A stretch of DNA of 5,719 nt from Sporichthyaceae bacterium (lineage in GTDB: Bacteria > Actinomycetota > Actinomycetes > JACCYY01). The DNA is taken from the NCBI GenBank assembly GCA_013696235.1, contig JACCYY010000187.1:1-5719 (forward strand), read 5' to 3'. Numbering within the stretch: position 1 is the first letter of the stretch; each line of letters opens with the position of its first letter. Both the position numbers and the translations under genes were made by a program. Positions 1-5,703 of this stretch are shown one piece after another. The notes under the pieces are model-generated. The model made no database searches and was not told where the DNA came from. It worked only from the letters and a program-made list of their open reading frames with translations.

Positions 1-1
1 G

Positions 2-301
2 AGCAACCGCTCGGCGATCAGCGTGGCCTCGACCCCCGACGTGGCGACTCGCCTCCTGCGAGCCTTGACGGCGCTGGACGGGCACGAGTTCTGGGCCGAC
101 GACGTGGCCCTCGTGACGGGGGAAGAACTCGACATCGCACTCGCGACCTCGCACCAGGACGTGACCGACGCCCATCTGGTCGCCCTTGCCCGCCGCCACG
201 CTGGCCGGCTCGTCTCGTTTGACTCCAGGATCGCCCGGCTGCTGCGCGAGGCCGACATCCCGTTGCTCGAGCTCCCGAACGACGAACCCGGGGTGGGTTG
301 A
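2..301 (+). CDS. PIN-domain protein, VapC-type toxin RNase (C-terminal part; 5' end outside window)
   Basis: The frame is open from base 2 to the TGA at 299-301, giving 99 visible residues. The visible part matches the second half of a PIN domain as found in VapC toxins of actinobacteria. It has a GHEFW-ADDVAL segment, then VTDAHLVALARRH with an acidic residue at the Asp codon 167-169, then GRLVSFDSRI with a second acidic residue at the Asp codon 221-223. In the family these two Asp residues help bind the catalytic metal of a ribonuclease. The first conserved Asp and the middle acidic residue should lie upstream of the window. A GTG at 23 could be read as a start, but homologous sequence continues upstream of it (NRSAIS at the window edge), so the gene is more likely cut by the edge than short. 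An antitoxin gene, if present, would normally lie just upstream and cannot be seen. The gene converges on the esterase gene with a 17-bp gap and shows no sign of belonging to the sugar operon. Confidence 0.8.
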   Translation, partial: SNRSAISVASTPDVATRLLRALTALDGHEFWADDVALVTGEELDIALATSHQDVTDAHLVALARRHAGRLVSFDSRIARLLREADIPLLELPNDEPGVG

Positions 302-318
302 GCCAGCGCCAGTGCTCG

Positions 319-1245
319 TCAGGCGACCAGCTCGCGGCCGGCGAGGATCCCCAGCGCCGTCACGATGCCGCGCTGCCAGACCGGCCAGTCGTGGTCGCCG
401 GCGACGACGCGCAGCGACGAGTGGAAGTCCGGCCGCTCCTTGAGCCTCGCGTGCAGGCGCGCGGCGGCGAGGTCGAGATCGCACCGGCTCGCAAGATCGT
501 CACCCGCGACGCCGCTGGACTGCATCGGCTCCTCGTCGCCGACGATGATCACCACCCGGGCAGTCGTCGGGGCAGCCGGGCGATCGGCGAGCAGCGTCGG
601 GTAGTGCATGAGCTCCCGGAATCGCGACGGCTCGAAGATCGTGTCCCCTACCCCGAACGCCCCGGTTGCCCGGGCTGACGAGTCCAGGGACGGCCAGGGG
701 TCATAGGCAGCCGGCGACAGCAGGACTGCCGAGCCGAAGAGGTCCGGCCGGACGATCAGCCAGCGCAGCGCGGCTGCTCCACCCATCGAGATGCCGCCGA
801 TGGTCCGCTGCGCCGCCCCCGGCCGAGGACCGAACCGCGTCTCCGCTGCGGGCAGGAGGTCCTCGAGCAGGGCCCGCTCGAGGGGCCGGCCGGGTGACGC
901 GATGAACCCGCCGACGACGTGCGACTGTGGCTGCGGCTCGGACGGTGCGTACGACGAGTCGACCCACCAGCTCGATCGGTATCCCTCCGGGGCGTCCGGC
1001 ACCGCGATGATCATCGGAGCGATGTCGCCGGAGCTCATCGCCTCCGCTGCCGCGGTCAGCACCGGCCCCACCTCGTCCGCGGAGGCGGTACTGCCGTGAA
1101 GCAGCCAGATCCACGGAAGGCGGTGCGGCGGCGAACCGGACGGAGCTTGGACGAGCACTCGCCACGACTGCCCGAGCACCGGGGAGTCGATCACGAGATC
1201 GTGCAGGAGCCAGTCGCGTCCTGCTCGGTCGGGGTCACGCGTCAC
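319..1245 (-). CDS. Alpha/beta-hydrolase-fold esterase (putative esterase / esterase D-like family)
   Basis: This 308-residue protein has the layout of the putative-esterase family, which includes esterase D, enterochelin esterase-like and CE1-type enzymes. A WIWLLHG strand with the oxyanion-hole His-Gly lies at residues 46-51, and an SSWWVDS segment at 91-97 is typical of the family. The nucleophile elbow GISMGG at 151-156 puts the catalytic Ser at 153. IVGDEEP at 234-240 supplies a likely acid (Asp237), and GDHDWPVW at 283-290 supplies the catalytic His (His285). The triad therefore looks complete. There is no signal peptide or membrane segment, so it should be cytoplasmic. The start is GTG, the longest option, with only a weak purine-rich stretch upstream. 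It is transcribed divergently from the LacI/ABC operon across a 148-bp control region, which suggests a role in releasing acyl groups from the imported sugar or a related ester. The substrate is not readable from sequence. The fold and catalytic class are well supported; the role is inferred. Confidence 0.85.
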   Translation of the reverse strand: MTRDPDRAGRDWLLHDLVIDSPVLGQSWRVLVQAPSGSPPHRLPWIWLLHGSTASADEVGPVLTAAAEAMSSGDIAPMIIAVPDAPEGYRSSWWVDSSYAPSEPQPQSHVVGGFIASPGRPLERALLEDLLPAAETRFGPRPGAAQRTIGGISMGGAAALRWLIVRPDLFGSAVLLSPAAYDPWPSLDSSARATGAFGVGDTIFEPSRFRELMHYPTLLADRPAAPTTARVVIIVGDEEPMQSSGVAGDDLASRCDLDLAAARLHARLKERPDFHSSLRVVAGDHDWPVWQRGIVTALGILAGRELVA

Positions 1246-1296
1246 CGTGCCACCGTAGGAGAACGCGGTGAGGGCAGGCTCGCGGATTCGCCCGAG

Positions 1297-1323
1297 CCCG
1301 GGTCTTGACGGCAGAGACCCGGG
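1297..1323. repeat. 9-bp perfect inverted repeat in the divergent control region
   Basis: CCCGGGTCT at 1297-1305 is the exact reverse complement of AGACCCGGG at 1315-1323, with a 9-base spacer (TGACGGCAG). It lies 52-78 bases upstream of the esterase start and 71-97 bases upstream of the LacI start. No T-run follows on either strand, so it is not a classical terminator. It could be a regulator binding site, or a hairpin in the esterase leader if that gene's promoter lies near the LacI-type operators. Its sequence does not resemble the LacI-type sites nearby. Confidence 0.55.
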
Positions 1324-1324
1324 G

Positions 1325-1354
1325 TGGAAACCTCCTGGAAACGTTTACCGTAAT
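1325..1354 (+). promoter_or_regulatory. Weak promoter candidate for the LacI/ABC operon
   Basis: TGGAAA at 1325-1330 matches four of six bases of the -35 consensus TTGACA. CGTAAT at 1349-1354 matches four of six of the -10 consensus TATAAT, with an 18-base spacer. Transcription would begin near 1361, giving a leader of about 33 bases before the LacI start. The first operator lies in the spacer and the second overlaps the -10 and the predicted start point, so a bound repressor would block polymerase. The match is weak and in GC-rich DNA could be fortuitous; the alternative TGGAAA at 1336-1341 has a poorer -10 partner. Confidence 0.3.
1337..1348. promoter_or_regulatory. LacI-family operator 1 (GGAAACGTTTAC)
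   Basis: The sequence has a perfect 8-bp palindromic core, AAACGTTT, centred on the CpG that LacI-family dimers characteristically recognise. Outward from the core, one pair mismatches and the next pairs. It differs by one base from the ideal palindrome GTAAACGTTTAC. It is 45-56 bases upstream of the LacI start. The adjacent regulator has the VSVASVSRVLN recognition helix, close to that of GalR/CcpA-type members whose sites have a related CG centre, so autoregulation is the natural reading. Confidence 0.75.
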
Positions 1355-1361
1355 CGTTTAC
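1350..1361. promoter_or_regulatory. LacI-family operator 2 (GTAATCGTTTAC)
   Basis: This is a second imperfect palindrome, again one base from GTAAACGTTTAC, with five of its six base pairs symmetric. It shares CGTTTAC with operator 1, so the two sites are also direct repeats, 13 bp from centre to centre. They are separated by a single base and are slightly more than one helical turn apart. Two dimers at this spacing would sit close together, or only one of the sites may be used at a time. It lies 33-44 bases upstream of the LacI start. Confidence 0.65.
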
Positions 1362-1384
1362 AGACCGGCGCACCCATTCCCTCC

Positions 1385-1389
1385 AGGAG
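1385..1389 (+). promoter_or_regulatory. Ribosome binding site AGGAG that sets the LacI start
   Basis: AGGAG stands 4 bases before the ATG at 1394 and 10 bases before the in-frame ATG at 1400. It argues against the upstream in-frame GTG at 1268, which would add 42 residues unlike any LacI-family N-terminus and would place the operators inside the coding sequence. The choice between 1394 and 1400 changes the protein by only two residues. Confidence 0.7.
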
Positions 1390-1393
1390 CCCG

Positions 1394-2422
1394 ATGAGCA
1401 TGCCGCAGCGCGCGACCGCCGCTCAGGTCGCAGCGCACGCCGGGGTGTCGGTCGCATCAGTGTCGCGCGTGCTCAACGGGCTCGCGTCGAGCTCGCGCAT
1501 GGCCGCGCGCGTGCAGGCCGCGGCGGCCGAGCTGGACTACGTGCCCGACGCAACCGCCCGGTCGCTCAAGGTCGGCCGTACGGAGCAGCTCGCCCTCGCC
1601 GTTGCCGACGTCGGCAACCCCGCCTACGTCGCGATGATGCGTGCGGTCGACGAGGTGGTTCGCACCGCCGGCTACCGCACCGTGCTCTCGGCGATGGGCG
1701 CGGACCCTGACGACGAGATCGACCTCGTCCGCAACCTCGCCCGCGGGTACGCCGACGGCCTGATCCTGAGCCCGTTGCGGGTGACGGCCGACCTCGTGCA
1801 CGAGCTCGAGCACGCCCGGCGACCGGTCGTCGTGGTCGGGTCGCTGCCACCCGGCACGGCCATCGACAACGTCCGAGCAGACTCCCCCGGCGGCGTGAGG
1901 CTCGCGCTGACACACCTGCACGACCGCGGGTGCCGGCGCATCGGCTTCCTCAACGGCCCACCGGACACCGTGCCTGGTGCGGCCCGAGCCCGCGGCTACC
2001 TCCGGACCGTGAAGCGCCTCGGTCTCCCGCAAGACTCCGCCCTCAGCGTCACGGCGGCCGACTTCACGTACGACGCGGGGCGCGCCGTCGCCGCCCGGTT
2101 GCTCGACCGGGACGACCCGCCGGACGCCGTCCTCGGCGCCAACGACCTGCTCGCGGTCGCCATCGTCAACGCCGTCACCGAACGAGGTGGGCGGGTGCCC
2201 GAGGACGTCGCCGTGGTCGGGATGGACGACACCGAGCTCGCCGAGTACACCCGACCGTCCCTCACCAGCGTGAGCCTCGGGTCGGTCGAGCGTGGCCGGA
2301 TCGCCGCGGAGCTGCTCCTCGCCCGGATCGCTGACCCGAGCCGGGACGTGCAGCGGGTCACCATGACCCCGCGGCTGACCATCCGGTCCTCCTCGGGGCC
2401 AGCGAGAGGTGGCCGAGCGTGA
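1394..2422 (+). CDS. LacI/GalR-family transcriptional repressor of the sugar-uptake operon
   Basis: This 342-residue protein has the usual length and full architecture of the family. The N-terminal helix-turn-helix spans about residues 8-29 (TAAQVAAHAGVSVASVSRVLNG). The hinge helix follows at about 52-61 (DATARSLKVG), with Leu58 in the position of the leucine that enters the operator minor groove. A periplasmic-binding-protein-like sensor domain starts near residue 64; recognisable parts are VGNPAY (73-78), DGLILSP (121-127), GANDLLA around Asn250-Asp251, VVGMDD ending at Asp279, and RPSLTSVS near the C-terminus. Sugar binding should release it from the two operators just upstream. Its stop overlaps the next gene (GTGA), so it is co-transcribed and probably translationally coupled with the transporter it controls. 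The effector is unknown but is presumably the transported sugar or a product of it. The family assignment is firm; the target sites are inferred. Confidence 0.95.
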   Translation: MSMPQRATAAQVAAHAGVSVASVSRVLNGLASSSRMAARVQAAAAELDYVPDATARSLKVGRTEQLALAVADVGNPAYVAMMRAVDEVVRTAGYRTVLSAMGADPDDEIDLVRNLARGYADGLILSPLRVTADLVHELEHARRPVVVVGSLPPGTAIDNVRADSPGGVRLALTHLHDRGCRRIGFLNGPPDTVPGAARARGYLRTVKRLGLPQDSALSVTAADFTYDAGRAVAARLLDRDDPPDAVLGANDLLAVAIVNAVTERGGRVPEDVAVVGMDDTELAEYTRPSLTSVSLGSVERGRIAAELLLARIADPSRDVQRVTMTPRLTIRSSSGPARGGRA

Positions 2423-3366
2423 GCACGGACGTCAAGACCACCACCACTCCGCCGCGCCGGGGTGCGGAACGACCCGGCCGTCCGAAGGGCACCCCCCGCC
2501 GCGGCGAGCGGCGCGAGGCGTGGTTCCTCGTCCTCCCGGCGCTGGTCCCGATCGCGCTCTTCAGCGTCTACCCGTTGATCCAGGGCGTTTACCTCGGCTT
2601 CACCGACGCCGAGGCCGGGCTCAACCAGACTGCCGACTTCGTCGGCCTCGAGAACTTCGAACGGCTTCTCGGCAACGACATGTTCTGGAACTCGTTCCGC
2701 ATCGGGTTGGTGTGGGCCTTCTCGGTCACGATCCTCCAGTTCTTCGCCGGCCTCGGGCTCGCGTTGCTGCTCAACCTCGATCTGCGCCTCCGGTGGCTCG
2801 CCCGCACGCTCGCCCTCGTGCCATGGGCCATGCCGCCGGTGATCGTCGCGATTATGTGGCGACTCATGCTCAACCCGAACTACGGACCGATCAACGGGTG
2901 GATGGATGCGATCGGCCTGCCCGGCGACATCAACTGGCTCGGCAGCTTCTCGACGGCACTGCCGGCCGTGATCGTGGTCGGGGTGTGGGCCGGCATGCCG
3001 CAGACGACGATCACCCTGCTCGCCGGCCTGCAGTCGGTCGATGCCACCCTCCACGAGGCTGCTGCGGTCGACGGCGCGAGCACGTGGCAGCGCTTCCGCC
3101 ACATCACGATGCCGTCGCTCAAGCCGGTGATCGTCGCGATCACCTCGCTGGACTTCATCTGGAACTTCAACTCGTTCGGGCTCGTCTACGTCCTCACCGC
3201 AGGTGGCCCGGGCGGGAAGACGATGTTGCCGATGCTGTTCGCGTACAACGAGGCGTTCCGGTACGGCAACTTCGGCTACGCCGCCGCGATGGGCGACGTC
3301 ATGGTCGTGCTGATCGTGGTCCTCCTGCTCTTCTACCTGCGCTCCCGGTTCAGGAAGGAGGCGTAG
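2419..3366 (+). CDS. Carbohydrate ABC transporter permease, MalF/UgpA type
   Basis: This 315-residue inner-membrane protein forms one half of the channel of a CUT1-type sugar importer. A basic, proline-rich cytoplasmic tail of about 33 residues precedes the first membrane segment (about 34-56, with the family's typical FxxYPL). Further hydrophobic segments lie at about 95-119, 129-148, 181-200, 235-260 and 288-307, giving six in all. The cytoplasmic EAA loop at 213-237 reads EAAAVDGAS...P..KP; it is the docking site for the ATPase. The GGPGGKT stretch at 262-268 is also usual for MalF-like permeases. Translation starts at a GTG that overlaps the LacI stop by 4 bp, and GAGAGG upstream can serve as ribosome binding site. 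It pairs with the next gene. The sugar cannot be told from sequence. Confidence 0.95.
   Translation: MSTDVKTTTTPPRRGAERPGRPKGTPRRGERREAWFLVLPALVPIALFSVYPLIQGVYLGFTDAEAGLNQTADFVGLENFERLLGNDMFWNSFRIGLVWAFSVTILQFFAGLGLALLLNLDLRLRWLARTLALVPWAMPPVIVAIMWRLMLNPNYGPINGWMDAIGLPGDINWLGSFSTALPAVIVVGVWAGMPQTTITLLAGLQSVDATLHEAAAVDGASTWQRFRHITMPSLKPVIVAITSLDFIWNFNSFGLVYVLTAGGPGGKTMLPMLFAYNEAFRYGNFGYAAAMGDVMVVLIVVLLLFYLRSRFRKEA
3355..3361 (+). promoter_or_regulatory. Strong ribosome binding site AAGGAGG for the second permease
   Basis: AAGGAGG matches the anti-Shine-Dalgarno sequence over seven bases and sits 8 bases before the ATG at 3370. It is embedded in the last codons of the first permease. It is the strongest ribosome binding site in the window and fixes the start of the second permease. 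Confidence 0.85.
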
Positions 3367-3369
3367 ACG

Positions 3370-4218
3370 ATGAGCACCGCTGTCTGGAAGGAGCCGAAGC
3401 CGGCGTCGCGGGCGCTTCAGTACGTCGCGCTCGTCGGCTACCTGCTGTTCCTGGGTTTCCCGCTGGTCTGGATGCTCTCGACCGCGCTCAAGGGCCCCCA
3501 GGAGATCGGGACCTCGACGACGTTCTTCCCGCGCGACCCGACGCTCGGCAACTTCGGCGACGCGCTCCAGCGCGCGGACCTGCTGCTGTCGGCCCGCAAC
3601 AGCCTGCTGGTGGCCGTTGCGACCACCGTGCTCGTCATCGTCGTCGCGCTCCCCGCCGCGTACGCGCTGGCGCGGTTCAGGACCAGGTTCCGCGCGCTGG
3701 CAAACGGTTGGATCATCGTCAGCCAGGTGTTCCCGGTTGTGCTGATCATCATCCCGCTGTTCTTGATCCTCCAGCAGTTCGACCTCGACGACCGGCTGGT
3801 CGGCCTGACGATCGTGTACGTCGTCTACTCGCTGCCGTTCGGGCTCTGGATGCTGCAGGGCTACGTCGCCTCGATCCCGCGGGACGTCGAGGAGGCGGGC
3901 GCCATCGACGGCGCCGGCCGGCTGCGGATCTTGCGCAGCATCGTGCTACCGCTGCTGATCCCCGGGGTGGTCGCGACCGCGATGTTCACGCTGATCTCGT
4001 CGTGGAACGAGTTCTTCTTCGCGCTCGTGCTGATCCAGAGCCCGGAGAACTCCACCCTCCCGCTCACCCTGGCCCGGTTCGTGGGCGCCGAGGGCCAGGT
4101 CCAGCTCGGAGCCCTCGCGGCCGGTTCGTTGATCGCCACGATCCCGAGCCTCATCTTCTTCTCGATCATCCAGCGCCGCCTGACCTCCGGCCTTCTCAGC
4201 GGTGCCGTGAAGGGCTGA
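3370..4218 (+). CDS. Carbohydrate ABC transporter permease, MalG/UgpE type
   Basis: This 282-residue membrane protein is the second half of the CUT1 sugar channel and has the usual family length. Six hydrophobic segments are visible at about 18-39, 78-102, 113-136, 143-165, 196-222 and 250-267. The first is followed by KGPQEI, corresponding to the S-x-K-x-x-x-E/D region typical of MalG-like proteins, and NFGDAL follows at 61-66. The EAA loop at 174-199 (EEAGAIDGAG...LPLLIPG) contacts the ATPase. SSWNEFFFALVLI at 210-222 is a hallmark of this subfamily. The gene starts 3 bases after the stop of the first permease. The short spacing and partner identity make a heterodimer nearly certain. Confidence 0.96.
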   Translation: MSTAVWKEPKPASRALQYVALVGYLLFLGFPLVWMLSTALKGPQEIGTSTTFFPRDPTLGNFGDALQRADLLLSARNSLLVAVATTVLVIVVALPAAYALARFRTRFRALANGWIIVSQVFPVVLIIIPLFLILQQFDLDDRLVGLTIVYVVYSLPFGLWMLQGYVASIPRDVEEAGAIDGAGRLRILRSIVLPLLIPGVVATAMFTLISSWNEFFFALVLIQSPENSTLPLTLARFVGAEGQVQLGALAAGSLIATIPSLIFFSIIQRRLTSGLLSGAVKG

Positions 4219-4270
4219 CATGACGACCACCGGATCGACCGACCACCAACTGCACCACTCACCAGGAAGT

Positions 4271-4274
4271 AGGA
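4271..4274 (+). promoter_or_regulatory. Ribosome binding site AGGA that sets the binding-protein start
   Basis: AGGA lies 5 bases before the ATG at 4280, with a second purine tract AGGAAG at 4264-4269. Starting at 4280 gives a textbook lipoprotein signal peptide. The in-frame ATG at 4220, one base after the permease stop, would add 20 polar residues ahead of it. GAAGGG at 4208-4213 could serve that upstream ATG, so it is not excluded. Confidence 0.6.
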
Positions 4275-4279
4275 CACCG

Positions 4280-5590
4280 ATGAGAGCACACCGACATGCC
4301 GCTGGGATGGGTGCCGCCGTTGCGGCGCTCCTGCTCCTCGCCGGTTGCGCCACCTCCGGTGGCGGCACGACCACCCCGGAGGAGGAGGGCGGCAGCACCG
4401 ACAGCGGTCCGATCACGCTGCGGTTCCAGAGCCTGGCGTTCCAGGAGCCGACCGTCGAGGCGTCGAAGGCGATCGTGGACGAGTGGAACGCGGCCAATCC
4501 CGATGTCCAGGTCGAGTACGTCCAGGGCAGCTGGGACTCCGTCCACGACCAGCTCGTCACGCAGTTCCAGGGCGGCTCGGCGCCAGACATCATCCATGAC
4601 GAGTCAGCCGACATCGCCGGCTTCGCCGCGCAGGGCTACCTGGCCGACCTCGGGCCGTACCTGTCCGACGAGGTCATGAGCGGCGTGTCCGAAGGCGTGT
4701 GGGAGACGGTCACCGTCGACGGCAAGATCGTCGCCGCGCCCACGCTCCTCCAGTCCTACATGGTGTTCGCCAACACCGACCTGCTCGAGGCCGCCGGCGT
4801 CGAGATCCCGACCGGCGACACCTGGACCTGGGACGACTTCAGTGCGGCCGCCCAGGCCACCACCACCGGTGGCGTCTCGGGTGTCGGGTGGGGCCTCAAG
4901 TCCCCCACGGCGACGGTGATGAGCCTCGGCCTGAACTTCGACGGCACGTTCTTCTCCGGCGAGGGCGCCGACGTGGCGATCGAGGTCGGCGACAACGAGC
5001 TCGAGGTCCCGCTCCGTATCCACGACATGGCCTACGTCGACGGATCCATCGACCCGACGTCGCTCACCCAGAGCGGCGGCGACGTGCTGCCCGGATTCCT
5101 CTCCGGTGACTACGCGATGACCGTCCAGGGCAGCTACGCGGCCCAGACCGTCACCGAGCAGGCTCCGGACGGGTTCAACTGGGCGGTCATGCCGCCGCTC
5201 GAGGGCACCTCGGCGGCCCAGAATGCCAACCCGCAGACGCTGTCCGTACCGGCCGAGAGCGAGCACGTCGAGGACGCGGCCGCCTTCATCAACTTCTTCA
5301 TGGAGGCCGACAACCTGGCCGCCGTGGCGCAGGGCGACTGGCTGATCCCGACCTCGACCGAGGCGCGAGACGCGGTGCTCTCCGCGACCGGCGGCGAGGG
5401 CGGCTGGGACCAGACGCTGGCGAGCGGCGACATCCTCACGGTCGCGCCGTTCCAGAAGGTCGAGGCCTACCCGCAGTGGAAGGACCAGATCGCGACGCCC
5501 GCGCTCCAGCAGTACTTCGCCGACCAGATCGACCTCGAGGGGCTGCGCACGCAGCTCACCGACGGCTGGGCGTCTGTCGGTGGCGCCTGA
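4280..5590 (+). CDS. Sugar ABC transporter solute-binding lipoprotein (MalE/UgpB-type, family 1)
   Basis: This 436-residue extracellular lipoprotein captures the sugar and delivers it to the two permeases encoded just upstream. A signal peptide occupies residues 1-22, with basic and His residues, then the hydrophobic stretch AAVAALLLL, then the lipobox LAGC. Cys23 is the lipid-attached residue. A Gly/Thr/Glu/Ser-rich linker (24-43) leads into the first strand ITLRFQS at 45-51. Family features follow: IVDEWNAANPDVQVEY at 65-80, DQLVTQFQGGSAPDIIHDES at 90-109, the Trp-rich TWTWDDFSAAA at 181-191, and a GDYAMTVQGSYA segment at 276-287 followed by WAVMPPLEG. Aromatic residues such as Trp204, Trp301, Trp354 and Trp376 may stack on sugar rings, as in other sugar-binding proteins. 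The length is normal and the protein looks intact. A hairpin follows its stop. The ligand is unknown. Confidence 0.95.
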   Translation: MRAHRHAAGMGAAVAALLLLAGCATSGGGTTTPEEEGGSTDSGPITLRFQSLAFQEPTVEASKAIVDEWNAANPDVQVEYVQGSWDSVHDQLVTQFQGGSAPDIIHDESADIAGFAAQGYLADLGPYLSDEVMSGVSEGVWETVTVDGKIVAAPTLLQSYMVFANTDLLEAAGVEIPTGDTWTWDDFSAAAQATTTGGVSGVGWGLKSPTATVMSLGLNFDGTFFSGEGADVAIEVGDNELEVPLRIHDMAYVDGSIDPTSLTQSGGDVLPGFLSGDYAMTVQGSYAAQTVTEQAPDGFNWAVMPPLEGTSAAQNANPQTLSVPAESEHVEDAAAFINFFMEADNLAAVAQGDWLIPTSTEARDAVLSATGGEGGWDQTLASGDILTVAPFQKVEAYPQWKDQIATPALQQYFADQIDLEGLRTQLTDGWASVGGA

Positions 5591-5636
5591 CAATCGCCCG
5601 TCGGCCGACCAAGATCTACGGGAAGCACCCGGGCCA

Positions 5637-5667
5637 CCCGCCGGACCGCAAGAGGCGGTCCGGCGGG
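5637..5667 (+). terminator. 13-bp perfect hairpin downstream of the binding-protein gene
   Basis: CCCGCCGGACCGC at 5637-5649 pairs perfectly with GCGGTCCGGCGGG at 5655-5667 around a 5-base loop, AAGAG. It lies 46 bases after the binding-protein stop. There is no T-run after it (GGCCGGGG follows), so it is either an actinobacterial stem-only terminator or an mRNA-stabilising or processing stem that protects the transporter message while allowing read-through to a downstream gene. The structure is plainly visible; its function is inferred. Confidence 0.75.
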
Positions 5668-5703
5668 GCCGGGGCCGGGACGACGCCGAGCGGAGACGAA
5701 GAA

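Noticed and set aside
1268..1393. N-terminal extension of the LacI protein from a GTG at 1268
   Set aside because: It would translate through the inverted repeat and both operators, adds 42 residues unlike LacI-family N-termini, and ignores the AGGAG just before 1394.
2585..2592. CGTTTACC inside the first permease gene, identical to part of operator 1
   Set aside because: The left half-site is absent (CAGGG in place of GTAAA), and the bases encode a conserved part of the first membrane segment, so this is most likely chance.
1996..3102. A 368-codon open frame on the minus strand across the LacI-permease junction
   Set aside because: It is antisense to two clearly real genes, has a charged low-complexity composition and no family features. 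Long antisense frames are normal in DNA of this GC content.
3701..3710. CAAACGGTTG in the second permease gene, resembling a LacI-type core
   Set aside because: The central spacing is wrong for the CG-centred palindrome, symmetry is poor, and it lies deep in coding sequence.
2409..4223. A 604-codon open frame on the plus strand spanning both permease genes
   Set aside because: It runs out of frame with two permeases that have complete membrane segments and EAA motifs. Its product is dominated by Arg, Pro, Ala and Gly with no recognisable domain, as expected when high-GC codons are read in another phase.
4604..5593. A 329-codon open frame on the minus strand under the binding-protein gene
   Set aside because: It mirrors the binding-protein gene almost exactly, is rich in Arg, Gly, Val and Asp, and has no domain; it is a codon-bias shadow.
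5600..5609. GTCGGCCGAC, a 10-bp perfect palindrome after the binding-protein stop
   Set aside because: It has no loop, so it would not form a useful hairpin, and short GC palindromes are common by chance at this composition.
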